Shown piece after piece: positions 1 to 11,824 of a stretch of DNA of 64,000 nucleotides. The DNA comes from Achatina immaculata (lineage: Eukaryota > Mollusca > Gastropoda > Stylommatophora > Achatinidae): the NCBI GenBank assembly GCA_009760885.1, contig CM019704.1:16798429-16862428 (forward strand), written 5' to 3'. Position 1 is the stretch's first letter; each line of letters begins with the position of its first letter. The notes under the pieces were generated by a model. That model was not told the DNA's origin. It saw only the letters and a list, made by a program, of their open reading frames with translations, and made no database searches. A program made the translations under genes and the position numbers.

Positions 1-255
1 TAAGCTCTTGTAGTATAGATATATTTGTTGTTTTTTGTGTCCACGATATTTGAAGAACTCTTCTGTAGCATTTACATTCAAAGGCATTTATGTGTTTCTC
101 AGCTGTTTTGTTAAGTGTCCAGGTCTCACAAGCATATAATATATATATATATATATATATGGTTTTCAGTCCTTACAAGCAACAAAGAGCTGGCATTTTA
201 AAAATCTGAATACCAATAATCTGGATTGAAACTTAAGAAGCTGTAGTTAAAGATA
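1..255. other. Unassigned AT-rich sequence
   Basis: No gene or recognised element seen. It contains an (AT)n microsatellite at about 139-161. Confidence 0.5.
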
Positions 256-500
256 GGGGACACCAAAGTAGCGAAACGATTAGGGCCTTCGTATGTCGTG
301 GCGAAGGTAGGTTGTTCCGAAGACATTTCAGCCACCCCGCTGTAGAAATGGGTATCATGTCCCTTCTAAAGTTGAGGGAAAGAAAGACGCCCACTAGTGA
401 TCCTGACTACACCACTCTCCTGGTACGCGGTCATATCAAAACGCCACGTCCCCTAACTGTCTCCATGACGTGACAGGGGTACCACTTCACCTCTGGTACA
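256..500 (+). mobile_element. SINE-1 copy, old and diverged
   Basis: This tRNA-derived SINE aligns by eye with the clearer copy at 43668-43950. Shared blocks in order are a tRNA-like head (AGTAGCGAAACGATTAG), GGCGAAGGTAGG, a cysteine/proline-rich looking ACCCC block, the core AGAAATGGGTA, and the GACCAYATCACCCTC-like 3' part. The B box is eroded (GTTGTTCCGAAG instead of GGTTCGAATCC), so Pol III transcription is unlikely. The remaining DNA up to 880 shows no feature. Confidence 0.6.
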
Positions 501-879
501 AAACAGAAAAAAATCTGAGTACAGCGATAAGGTCTGAAATGTATTTTTGTTACATAGAAAGGTTATAGTTAATTAATGAATGTATTCTGACGGCTTAAGT
601 AAAAGTCCATGAAATCCTAGCAAAATTCCCTGCATGAAAGTGGCAGGTAAATGATGAAACGTTTTTGTTCCCTGGTGATAATTTACTGTAATGACTTTCT
701 GTACGGCTTGAGAGAAATAACACAATTCTTTCGCGAAGTATTCTTGTCTTGTCTTGTCATGCCTTCTTCCTCAAATACCTTGTCCGTTGAAGGGACAGAT
801 GGACGTCTTGATTGAGTTCGGCGATTTGTTTCATATAATGGGATATATAGGGTTTCTGTCATTTCATCCCTCCATCGTT

Positions 880-1035
880 GGCTTGAAGGTGTAAGATGGC
901 CCAGTTGGATAGCGCGGTGTTTATCACGGGATAGGTGCCTGCTTACCGTGCCGGATTCCGTGGTTTCAGTCCAAGGTAATTCTCTTGTCATTCTTTTCTC
1001 TCACATCTAACGTTCTTTGTCTACTATTTTTAGAA
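880..1035 (+). mobile_element. SINE-2 copy (tRNA-derived)
   Basis: A tRNA-like head with A box CCCAGTTGGATAGCGCGG is followed by a degenerate B box (CCGTGGTTTCAGTCC), then CAAGGTAATTCTCTTG and a CTTTTCTCTCACATCTAAC 3' part. The same order occurs in the better preserved pair at 29592-29940 (GGTTCGAATCCCAGGTAATTC). Non-autonomous; it would depend on a LINE reverse transcriptase. Confidence 0.6.
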
Positions 1036-1095
1036 TGCTAATCATACAGCAGCGTGCTAAATCTGTCTAATATACTATCATTACTATAATGTTTA

Positions 1096-1320
1096 CTCAT
1101 TCATTCATTCATTTGCATGTCCCTTGCGGAACTCTGCCTCCCAAACAGCACTCCTGTAGGCCTCTCTGTTGTGAGCAAGATGGCCTGCTGTTGCTGCATC
1201 CATTTCCAGATCATCAACGATGTCTTGCAGCCATCTTCGTTTTGGTCTTCCTCTTTTTCTTATTTTTTCATGTTTACTAGCTATTTTTATTTCAAGCATT
1301 CCCCTCTTAGTAATACATTT
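1096..1320 (-). mobile_element. LINE-B 3' end, 5'-truncated
   Basis: On the minus strand this encodes the C-terminal tail of an RTE-like reverse transcriptase: a basic KRGRPKRRWLQDIVDDLEM segment, then HLAHNREAYRSAV and FRKGHANE, ending next to an (AATG)n tail (ATTC on the plus strand at 1096-1113). The same tail is found at 5616-5833, 35062-35370 and 48666-49656. The upstream side diverges near residue LEIKIASKHEK, so the exact 5' junction is uncertain and I saw no target duplication. Confidence 0.75.
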
Positions 1321-1599
1321 TCTTTCTGTTACACGTGTTATACAGTGGTCGCGCTGACCGGCTATTGCCAGTAAATGACAGATTAGAAAATAGAAAAACC
1401 GAAAATCTGAGCGGTTACCGTAACCGGTTTATATCTTGCGTGAAGGAGAATCAGCCAGTTTTGACTTTGACTTACCACGTGAGCATTTTATAAAGATTAT
1501 ATCTCGCTGGTACAAATGCATAATAAACACGCATATTAATACCAGCGTTGTGTTACCAAAGCCATACATGGACACTAACCAAGAAACAGCAAAATAAAA

Positions 1600-1995
1600 T
1601 ATCTACATGCTAGATGAGATGCCTAAGAATAGCAGCAAATGTCACTTGGAGGGATGAGCTAAGAAATAACGACATAAGACAATTGTTTGGAACTACACCA
1701 TGCTTACAATAAGTAGAAAAAAAAAGATTTAAACGGTTTAGCCACATAATGAGAATGACTCATATGCAACCAGCACGAGGACCTTCAACCAGAGAACTAC
1801 AGGACACAGATCAACACGAAGACCCCGGGAAAATATTGAAAGATAAACTTACAGAAACACTCACAAATTATAACATGGACATCACTGAGGCCACTCATAT
1901 GGCCCAAAAAACCCCAAGATAGACTTACAGAAACACTCACAAATTACAACATGGACATCACTGAGGCCACTCATATGGCCCAAAAAACCCCAACT
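1600..1995 (+). pseudogene. LINE-E 3' end fragment with a 76-bp internal duplication
   Basis: In one plus-strand frame the DNA reads like the finger/tail end of an RTE-type reverse transcriptase (MRCLRIAANVTWRDELRNN, then KRFKRFSHIMRMTHMQPARG). Stops and an A-run interrupt it. The last part, beginning CTTACAGAAACACTC, occurs twice 76 bp apart (1848 and 1924), a local tandem duplication. No (NNN)n tail or target duplication was identified. Confidence 0.55.
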
Positions 1996-3171
1996 GCATC
2001 TCCCCTTCAGCACTTCACGGTACAAGTAGAAGGATAAAGAATGAATGAAAGAACGATCTTTATTCTCAAAAGGTGAAGAATTTGGCGCGCAGGCCTGTAT
2101 TACATTTTGCCCTTCATAACTCCATTTTTCATTCTTCCCACACACTCAAGAATTATACAAATTACATGGAAAAAAAACAAAGAATGCAAAATTAATTATT
2201 ATATTCATAAATATAAGGCAGTAAACTAATACATTCACAAATAAAAAATAATGATCTACATGAAAGGTAACTAACAAAATTGCGCGTGCACGCGCATACA
2301 GGCACATACACACACAGGCACATACACATACAGGCATAAATTTTCAGTGCAGTTCTGGCACTTGCGTTAAAATAATTTCTAACAAGTTACGTTTAGAACA
2401 TTTAAAACAGAACTCAGTGGCTGACGAGTCGTGAGATGAGAGGCTATTAGATATTCTATGGAGGCATATAGTTACAAGCCAGTAAATATTGAAAAAGGCT
2501 CGACTTAAAGAATGAAGTATTACACATCGATTTAAGACGGTAGGGGAGTGAATTTCAGAGCTGTACAGCAGAGTATGCAAAGACTTCCTTGTACAGATCA
2601 AGCCTGGGTTTAGGAAGAAGACAGTTTTTTAAACGTTGGTTCTGTTGATTGTTAGAAGTAAACAGTGGCCACAAGTAAGGCGGAGCATTGTGTGACAAAA
2701 TTCTATGAGTAAACTTGAGTTTGTTAAAAATGATACTACATTTGAGGGGTAGAATTTTGAGTTCTTTGTGCTGATCTACAGTCTGTGTTGGGTGTTTGTA
2801 ACAAATCAGATTTACTGCTGGTTTGTAAAATGAATGGAGCCTTTTTGCGTTTGAGACTGAGCATCCATCTGAGTTCCAGTTTGTGGAGCAACAATATAAG
2901 TGTGTGTATATGTGATTGATATGTAGTATGTCCTTCTTGTGTCTTGGTCGATAAAGCGTTTAATTTTGGCTAGTTGGTAAACTTTCTGTGCTGTCAAGTT
3001 TGCTAGGTTATGTACATGAGAATTCTAAGTTAAATGTTGATCACTGATGAGGCAAAGAGTTTTATGTTCATGAACGTTTTCTATTTTCCTAGTCCCAGCA
3101 CAAAGCTGTAGTGTAGGTTTTGTTCCATTCTGCAGTTTCTGTCTTGTATTGATAATCTTGGAAAGTAAATT
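1996..3171. other. No gene seen
   Basis: AT-rich intergenic DNA. Only a short CA-rich simple tract (about 2290-2335) stands out. Small reading frames here lack any family signature. Confidence 0.5.
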
Positions 3172-3380
3172 AAGTAAGGTAAGTATATCTCGCTGCAGTA
3201 ACGATAGGTGGCACAAACGTAGCGAAATGGCTAGTCACTTAAGTAAGGTAAGTATATCTCGTTGAAGTAACTATAGGAGACACCCAAGTAGCGAAGTGGC
3301 TAGTCACTTAAGTAAGGTAAGTATATCTCGCTGCAGTAACGATAGATGGCACCCAAGTAATAAATTATGGCTGGTCACTT
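3172..3380. repeat. 69-bp tandem repeat derived from a SINE head
   Basis: AAGTATATCTCG recurs at 3181, 3250 and 3319, giving a 69-bp period and just under three copies. Each unit carries GTAGCGAARTGGCTAGT, which matches the tRNA-like head of SINE-1, so the array appears to be amplified from a SINE insertion. Confidence 0.75.
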
Positions 3381-4774
3381 GTTTGATATAAGAAAAAGAA
3401 ATCACATAAACATATACTTTGCGTTGATGTTTATAAAATGTGTTTAATGTTACATAAAAAAAAAAGTAAAAGACACTGAATGTTTTGTTAACAAAACCGG
3501 TATTTCAGAAAGTAATTCATGGAAGTTGTACAGTCGTATAGGTTTCAAAAAATCCTACCGCAATCACTGAATTACATTTGTTATATCTACAAATAACGCT
3601 TTGGTGGAGGGAAACATTTAGCAGTTTTAACTCCTGTTTGACCTCATCCTTTTGAGGTTAAGCTTTCCTGTGTTGTTTTCTTCTCTATACAACCTATACA
3701 GATTTCTACTTCAAGATATTGGTACAAATCGGCTTCGTGATAAATATTTCTCCCGGCACCCATTCTGTTTTACAGATGGGAGTACATGACACATGGCGTA
3801 TATTACATCACATATCATGACATCACGTATATCTCCATGACATAATATATGATATATGTCATGTGATAGCTCGAGAATATTTGCAGTTACCATTTTTCTC
3901 CTTTTTTTTAATAGGGGTCGGAGAAGAATAATCTACACTGAAATGTGAGAACTGTCCACTCTGAAATGTGGAAAGTGTCTACACCGAGACGGGATGAAAG
4001 TAGAAAACAATGGATCTAGTGGACCTAACTCATCTTCATCTGCGGCTGGAGCCAGTACCAGAGCCCAGCTGGCCAAGATCTGTGCTGCAATCGTTCTATT
4101 AGATCCGACTGCTCCATTTGCGCTACTCCCAACAATCATTCCCTCCGGACCAGGTAATTACTCCCCATACAGTCCTGCAAAATAACTGATAAGCTTCTAA
4201 ATTACTCACGCAGACTGCATGGCATATAACGCGTAAGTATCGGCGTCTCGCAAAACCGCGATTGCGACTCGTCTGGGACATTTGTTTCATGTACATTTCA
4301 AACGTTGTTTCTGTTTGTTCCAGGCGACATTCAGCAGGAAGAAGAATTAATATTCTCGTGTTTAATCTTTCACATTCTCCCTATACTGGACGCCATTATA
4401 TGTTTCTATTGCAGGCACTGATGATTTGGTCTTTCATCATTTCAGAAAAGAGTGAAGAGAAAATCCTGCATAATACATGAAAGAGAAAGACAAAACGGTA
4501 CAAACAGTTTTTAAAAAAATTACCGAACCGATTGATCTTGTTAAGAGGAAAAAAAAGACGAGAAAGGAAAATAAATAGCAGATAACGCCACAATAAAAAC
4601 CAATCAATGTCAGCTTTAACATGTCCACCTTCAGAACATCGTTCATATTTCGTCGTCTTTAAAGCTGATCTAGTAATTATGACTCCTACATATTAATCTT
4701 AAGGCCAGTAATACTCATCGTCATTCAAAGTGGGATAGATATAACTGACTTCGCTTTTATGTCTTTGCAATCTT
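3381..4774. other. Mostly featureless; one weak exon-like stretch
   Basis: The only candidate coding stretch is about 3945-4154 (plus), a Ser/Gly/Ala-rich frame beginning at 3994 with MKVENNGSSGPNSSSS and followed by a GT donor-like site (CCAGGTAATT, 4150s). A pyrimidine tract plus AG lies at about 3900-3914, but the frame is closed by a TGA between it and the open part. It has no family match that I recognise. I regard a host exon as possible but unproven. Confidence 0.2.
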
Positions 4775-4870
4775 CTTTTCCTTCAGAATTTCATAATTTT
4801 CTTTTCCTTCAGAATTTCATAATTTTCTTTTCCTTCAGAATTTCATAATTTTCTTTTCCTTCAGAATTTC
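4775..4870. repeat. 26-bp tandem repeat
   Basis: TTCAGAA recurs at 4782, 4808, 4834 and 4860, an exact 26-bp period with about 3.5 near-identical copies of a TTTTCCTTCAGAATTTCATA-type unit. The stretch from 4871 to 5607 holds nothing recognised. Confidence 0.85.
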
Positions 4871-5615
4871 TTAACCTACTTCACCAGATCATGTGGTTCT
4901 AATGGATGGTCCCAGAGATTTTGAAGTCTTTCGTCTGAAGTTTCGACTTTTGTAACACCTTTTCTTGAACTTCTCAAAGAGACAGGTTTACAGAGGTGCT
5001 TTGTGGTTACATTACATTTCTTTTGCATACGCTGACATTCATTCTCCGTTGCCTTGCAGTCCAGTAGAATGAAAGCGCTCTTTCTTTCCTCGAAAGCTTG
5101 GTGGAAGCTGTTTACATTGAGCCAACAATCTTAACGAGCATTTCTTTCCGAGTGTTGATCCAGACCTGTCAACCGAACATTTAACGATAGTGGTTTATAA
5201 CTGTGAGCCTGTTTACTGTCATATTTTGATGATGAGTCACCTACTACGCGCCCACTGGAATTCCAAAATAAGATTATAGTCCATATATTTTCCCTTCCCT
5301 TCCTGGCTACTTCACCCCTATCTGGAGCATAGGCCACCAGTAAAGGCTGTCCATTTATTTTCTGAAGTATTTCCATGGATCCGCTTCCGTAGAGTATAAC
5401 ACTGACGACATTACTCCTACATATCCGACTTTTTGATTTTCGTGCTCAGCTTTTTAAAAAAAATGTTCCTATTTTGTCCAGGCATGGGAAACGCTTGTTT
5501 TGCTCTAGTTAGCCTGTTGTCGATGTCCTCTTTGTTGCCTCCATCTTCTGCTGCCCTGCCTAAGTAGTAAAGTAAAATGTCAATACTCCCCACTCTTAAT
5601 GAAGCAACAGTATCT

Positions 5616-5833
5616 CATTCATTAATTCATTTGCATGTCCCTTGCGGAACCTTGCCTCCCAAACAGCTCTCCTGTAGGCCTCTCGGTTGTGAGCAAGATG
5701 GCCTGCTGCTGTTGCATCCATTTCCAGATCGTCAACGATGTCTTGCAGCCATCTTCGTCTTGGTCTTCCTCTTTTTCTTTTTCCCATTATGTATCCTTCC
5801 AATACGGTCTTCTCTAAATTATCATTATTATTT
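5616..5833 (-). mobile_element. LINE-B 3' end with 8-bp target duplication
   Basis: A strongly 5'-truncated copy (about 218 bp). Minus strand encodes NLEKTVLEGYIMGKRKRGRP, then RRRWLQDIVDDLEMDA and AYRRAVWEARFRKGHANE, followed by the AATG-type tail. CAGTATCT flanks it at 5608-5615 and 5834-5841, which fits target-primed insertion. Closely related to the copy at 1096-1320. Confidence 0.8.
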
Positions 5834-6326
5834 CAGTATCTACAAGCAAATATATAACCCGAGGCTTGGAGTGTGGGAATGGTTCTCACGAAGATTTTCG
5901 AAATGTAATCCAACTCAACCACTCGCTCAGAAACTAGTAAATACTCTTTGATGCTTAATCCCTGGTTGAAATTATCCTGCATCAATAGAAGATAGCACCG
6001 AGAATAATCTCTAAAACACATTTAGCTTTGTCACGAAAGCTAAATGAAGAGGTTTGTATGCCGCTGATTTGATTGTGTGTAGGGGAGCCCTTGTTTAAAA
6101 ATAGTGCGGGCTTGATCTGATTCCTCATGATCGGCCAGACTTGCCGGTTTGATTTGATAGCGGCCTGCGTAAGTTCCCTCGCTCAAATATTTGGCTTACA
6201 AGATGAGCCCGCCGGTGGCCATCTATTTGGGGGAGATTGAAATCATCGAACAGTTGTCCTGTAAAGAAAATCTGGTTGCTTTAGCAGAGATTAAAAACAA
6301 GATTCCTTGTTGTTTTGTTGTGCGTT

Positions 6327-6990
6327 TCATGAAAAGTGAGACAAATAAAGTTGTAAATAAAACATTCTTCTTCTTCTTCTTCCTCTTTCTCCTCCTCCTC
6401 CTTCTTCTTCTTCTTCTTCTTCCTCTTTCTTCTCCTCCTCCTCCTTCTTCTTCTTCTTCTACCTCTTTCTCCTCCTCCTTCTTCTTCTTCTTTCTCCTCC
6501 TCCTCCTTCTTCTTCTTCCCCTCCTCCTCCTCCTTCTTCTTCTTCTTCTCCTCCTTCTCCTCCTTCTTCCTTCTCATTCGTTTTCTCCTTCTCCTTCTAT
6601 TTTTCATGAGAAGTGGGACAATAAAGTTGTAAATACAAAATTCTTCTTCTTCTTCTCCTCTTTCTCATCCTCCTTTCTTCTTCTTCTTTTTCTTCTTCAC
6701 CTTCTCCTCCTTTTTTTTCTATGTTTCATGAGAAGTGAGACAATAAGGTTGTAAATACAACATTCTTCTTCTTTTTCTTTCTCCTTCCTCCTCCTTCTTT
6801 TTTCTCCTCCTCCTTCTCTTCCTTCTTCTTCTCCTCATTTTTCCTCCTCCATCTTTTTCTTCTTCCTTCTCATCCTCGTCCTCCTCCTCCTCCTCTTTCT
6901 TCCTCTTCTTGTACGTTACGTGAAAAGAATGAAGCTGTAAATAGAATATTCTCCTCCTCCTGTTCATTCTTCTTCTTCTACTGCTTCTTC
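6327..6990 (+). repeat. Long (TTC)n/(TCC)n polypyrimidine tract with embedded higher-order repeat
   Basis: Roughly 620 bp almost purely pyrimidine on the plus strand. It is broken by three to four copies of a block starting TTTCATGARAAGTGRGACA and running through AATAAAGTTGTAAATA, at about 6327, 6602, 6724 and, more diverged, 6905. Each block is followed directly by a fresh TTC run. The long peptide frames over it are low-complexity and not genes. Confidence 0.9.
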
Positions 6991-7389
6991 TTCTTCTGTA
7001 GTGAAGACCAAACTATCTTTCACATGTATTTTTCTAACATTTGCGTGTTTTTTTCTCCTTTATCGTCTCCATTGTCTAGCTCTTTCAAATTATCCTCTAA
7101 TACGCTGATCAATATATCCTCTTGTTTGCCATTTCGTTCAAAACTAGTTCAGCTGTCCGAGTACAGTATCTTTAAAACCTATATTCTCTTCAGTTTCATT
7201 TCATCGGAATAATTCATTATTGATTTTCCTTCTTGACGATGAAATATGCCCCCATTCTTCTGTAAAACCCACGCACATAGGGCCTCTGTTATCATTTGAT
7301 ATTTTCTTGATTCATAAACTTGTTTCTGCACCATAAAGAATTCTTGAGACGTCTCTCGTACAGTAATTTCAGCTCATAATGGCTCAACG
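6991..7389. other. No gene seen
   Basis: AT/T-rich sequence without a recognised element. It abuts the first large tandem duplication. Confidence 0.5.
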
Positions 7390-7631
7390 TCTGGCAGACA
7401 AGAGGGATGGAAATGCAGTGACAAAAGCCCACATCCTGGATTTATCATAGGCATTCTGGGGCCTTTGGACAAAGCAAAATACGCATTCAAAATACTGGTC
7501 TTCATTCTTATAAGGGAACAAGAAACATGTCTTTGACATGTTTCAAGATTTACAGAACGTTGCATATACAAAAAATAGCAGATAACCTTTTGAATATAAT
7601 GTATCTTAAAACCACTCAGGTAATATACGAG

Positions 7632-7805
<174 letters not shown>

Positions 7806-8662
7806 CAGAAAGGTAATAAATAAATAAATAAATAGATAAATAAATAAAAGCGCGCTCAGACAAATGGGCAGACATGAAGAGACAGAAATCCTGTATTTCA
7901 GTATCTTGGTACTTCCGGTCATCTTGCCACCCTCACTGCCTACTGGTATTCTTTGTATTCCAGTGTCTTATCACTTTCACCATTACTCATCTAGGTCAGT
8001 CTGAGCCTTCAGCAACTCGCCACAGGGTTTCCCAATCAGTGAATCCACTCATCAAATGTATCACCACATCAGTCGCTAACGTTCAAGCTAAGTAAGCAAT
8101 AAATGACAGCATCATCTTTACCCCAGAATACGCCATTTCTTCCATTTTTTTTTCAAAGTCATATTATTCGTCGAATTAAATATATCTCATATCCTTTTGC
8201 TGTTCTATATTGTTCTATTTGTCTGTTCCAAATTCCAGAAAAAAACCACCCCCGCCCAAACCAAACCGTTTCTACCTATTTTCTACATCAGTGGTTCTCT
8301 TGTTTTTACACACAGTGACCATTTTTCCTACTATACTAAGTTGCGGGCCACTGTATATTCAGTATATGCTGTAAATCTGAGACGAGATGCCACATTTTGT
8401 GTGAGAGATTGGAGTCGAGGTCTGGCAGACAAGAGGGATGGAAATGCAGTGACAAAAGCCCACATCCTGGATTTATCATAGGCATTCTGGGGCCTTTGGA
8501 CAAAGCAAAATACGCATTCAAAATACTGGTCTTCATTCTTATAAGGGAACAAGAAACATGTCTTTGACATGTTTCAAGATTTACAGAACGTTGCATATAC
8601 AAAAAATAGCAGATAACCTTTTGAATATAATGTATCTTAAAACCACTCAGGTAATATACGAG

Positions 8663-8830
<168 letters not shown>

Positions 8831-9315
8831 CAGAAAGGTAATAAATAAATAAATAAATAGATAAATAAATAAAAGCGCGCTCAGACAAATGGGCAGACAT
8901 GAAGAGACAGAAATCCTGTATTTCAGTATCTTGGTACTTCCGGTCATCTTGCCACCCTCACTGCCTACTGGTATTCTTTGTATTCCAGTGTCTTATCACT
9001 TTCACCATTACTCATCTAGGTCAGTCTGAGCCTTCAGCAACTCGCCACAGGGTTTCCCAATCAGTGAATCCACTCTCATCAAATGTATCACCACATCAGT
9101 CGCTAACGTTCAAGCTAAGTAAGCAATAAATGACAGCATCATCTTTACCCCAGAATACGCCATTTCTTCCATTTTTTTTTCAAAGTCATATTATTCGTCG
9201 AATTAAATATATCTCATATCCTTTTGCTGTTCTATATTGTTCTATTTGTCTGTTCCAAATTCCAGAAAAAAACCACCCCCGCCCAAACCAAACCGTTTCT
9301 ACCTATTTTCTACAT

Positions 9316-9624
9316 CAGTGGTTCTCTTGTTTTTACACACAGTGACCATTTTTCCTACTATACTAAGTTGCGGGCCACTGTATATTCAGTATATGCTGTA
9401 AATCTGAGACGAGATGCCACATTTTGTGTGAGAGATTGGAGTCGAGGTCTCAGCGAACAACGAAAGAGAAGACATGCAGTATCACAATGCCATTAAGCCT
9501 TAACGATTCTTGTCTTCAACTGATGACGTTAAATACCAAATTGATAACGCAGACGTGGAGCATTTGATAATGCGCGCGCGGACCACTACTTGTGGGTATG
9601 CAGAGAACAAGTTGGAAACCGCTG
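9316..9624. mobile_element. hAT-like non-autonomous element (309 bp)
   Basis: The left end CAGTGGTTCTCTTG and the right end (read inward on the other strand) CAGCGGTTTCCAACTTG are imperfect inverted repeats typical of hAT elements. The flanks TTCTACAT (9308-9315) and CTCTACAT (9625-9632) form an 8-bp target duplication with one mismatch, and TTCTACAT fits the Ac-family pattern nTnnnnAn. No transposase is encoded. A left-half copy lies at 8289-8420, truncated by the duplication breakpoint. Confidence 0.75.
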
Positions 9625-9683
9625 CTCTACATGCCGGAGCTGATACATTTTACTGGTTGCCTTGACATTAGTTTCTGTGGAAT

Positions 9684-10167
9684 CTACTACAAGCACTGTA
9701 TCTCGCCTCCCATTACTGTTTTTGTGGACGTTACTACAAGCACTGTATCTCGCCTCCCATTACTGTTTTTGTGGACGTTACTACAAGCACTGTATCTCGC
9801 CTCCCATTACTGTTTTTGTGGACGTTACTACAAGCACTGTATCTCGTCTCCCATTACTGTTTTTGTGGACGTTACTCTGTATCTCGCCTCCCATTACTGT
9901 TTTTGTGGACGTTACTCTGTATCTCGCCTCCCATTACTGTTTTTGTGGACGTTACTACAAGCACTGTATCTCGTCTTCCATTACTGTTTTTGTGGACGTT
10001 ACTACAAGCACTGTATCTCGTCTTCCATTACTGTTTTTGTGGACGTTACTACAAGCACTGTATCTTGTCTTCCATTACTGTTTTTGTGGACGTTACTACA
10101 AGCACTGTATCTCGCCTCCCATTACTGTTTTTGTGGACGTTACTACAAGCACTGTATCTCGCCTCCT
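9684..10167. repeat. 47-bp minisatellite
   Basis: CACTGTATCT recurs at 9694 and 9741 and onwards with a 47-bp period, about 11 copies. Two are shortened by loss of the CTACAAGCA part. 47 is not a multiple of three, yet all three plus-strand frames stay open through the array because the unit lacks stops in every frame; these are not protein genes. Confidence 0.95.
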
Positions 10168-10529
10168 CTCACGGTCTGCGGCCAGCCTTTACATTGTGCC
10201 CCAGCTGTGGTGCATGCATCTCTGCTTCTATAGTTCTACTCCAGGTAGCTTTTAGTGGTCTCTTTTTTCTTTTTTCCCTTTTCTGTCCATTGTGTGTCTC
10301 AGCCACTGTTTTAATTCAGCGCCATGTTTGCCCAGCACCGTCTTCATGACACAGGCAGCAAGGAATATCTTGTTTGCAGTTGCAGGGAGATTACAACAGG
10401 AAAACAGAAATGATTACAACTCATCTATTTTTCACGACTTTGTTATCCCCCAAAGTATAGTTATTCTATTTGTAATGTAGTATTGATTACAGTTACATTG
10501 TTCAAAAAGAACAAAAAGTTCCCCGTTGT

Positions 10530-10806
10530 TCTGTCTCCCTCGAAGTGACGCTGTGAAAGTACTGGGGCACAGCATCGTGTCCAATGGGGGGTCGGGTTAT
10601 GGCGGATATTTTGTGCAGACCCGAGGTGTAGCTAAAACGTAGGGTGGTGCAACCAATGCTTCTTTAGCAGACTTCACCCACATTGGGACGGCAGCGATCC
10701 GCGTCTTGTTAGCCCGAGATAGGCTTGTTACTGTGGGTTACCGAGGAGGCAGGTGGGACAGGGTCTTGGTCGGCTAGGGCTCCCAAAGCCTGACGCAAGC
10801 AGCCAC
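10530..10806 (+). mobile_element. Repeat D copy (unclassified dispersed repeat)
   Basis: One of about eight copies of a 250-300-bp family in this window. Landmarks in order are a GTTCT start, GGGGCACAGCATCGTGTC, GGTTATGGCGG, CTTCTTTAGCAGACT, GTTAGCC, GTTACTG and GGTGGGACAGGGTCTTGGTC, then a GACGC-AGC end. There is no coding capacity and no clear A/B box. It could be a SINE of unusual head, a MITE or a LINE tail. Confidence 0.7.
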
Positions 10807-10869
10807 GTATGACCGCTACACTGGGAACATCTTTATTCTCTAAATTCGCACCATTATTACCCGCTAATA

Positions 10870-11461
10870 CAGTCATGCACTGGGTCCACGACCCGTCGAG
10901 TTACGGCCATTCGTGTTTTACGACCGTTCGTGCTTTACGGCCATTCGTGCTTTACGGCCAGGGTCCTATGGCGCAATTTTATGTTTATAATCCATGTTGT
11001 GATTAATTTACAAAAATTTACTATTGTACACTCACTGTGAATTCTCAGCAAGACTATATGAAGAGATGAACAAATATACAGTGCATCACCATTTTGGTGA
11101 ACTATACGTACGCGCTGGTGTATGTGTGTGAATGTACGTTTTTTGTGAGTCGTTTAAAAGTTATTAATGGTATTATCCTTTATAATCAGTATACTGTGAC
11201 TCGTATTTCCTAATGAGCTCCCACACAGTTACTTTGCTATTCTGCGTTCTGTTAGTGTTTCAGAATGATGGTAAACACATCTGTTGATCTTAAAAGATAT
11301 TATAGAAGTGAACTGTACTTGGTTCTTAGTAAAGTTGTATACTTATACACTAATTTTTGTGAACTGTACTTAGTGTGGCTGACCTTCCCTCTATAGCAAC
11401 CGACTTATACGGCCGAGTCAACTTACGGCCTGATGATGCGGCCTTACGTCGGTGCATGACT
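10870..11461. mobile_element. Putative pogo/Tc1-like non-autonomous element
   Basis: The ends CAGTCATGCAC (10870) and its inverted form GTGCATGACT (to 11461) are flanked by TA on both sides (10868-10869 and 11462-11463). The left subterminal region has a 19-bp repeat (GTGCTTTACGGCCATTC, 10895-10965) and the right one is also rich in TACGGCC. No transposase is present. Its right half is repeated at about 13003-13266 because duplication 2 starts inside it. A different superfamily is possible. Confidence 0.5.
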
Positions 11462-11824
11462 TACGTTACACTTCTGAATACACCTTGAACAGCGACATAA
11501 TTAAAATATTTTCCTACGTACGTGAGTCTGCAAACTCTTGCCTATTTGGCATCTTTATAAATTGTCTTTTTATATGTATTTCTGTGCGTCGATTCGATCT
11601 GTTTTTTTTTTCGGTCCTTCACATTATTCGGTTTTCAACATCGAATTATAAAAAAGTGGCCAGCGTGCATGCCAGGAAGATCCTCACAGCCAATTATGAT
11701 AATGCCAGTTTCACGTCCTACACTGGTCTTGTAGCCATTTTCTTGCCGGGGTCACTGACTTAATAAGGAGAAGTGTTTCTTGCGTTTTGTTGTTGAAATG
11801 GGAAGGATATAAAAGTTTAAAAAA

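Noticed and set aside
6191..6754. Long Leu/Phe/Ser-rich frame over the TTC tract
   Set aside because: It follows trinucleotide microsatellite sequence; composition is entirely explained by TTC/CTC codons.
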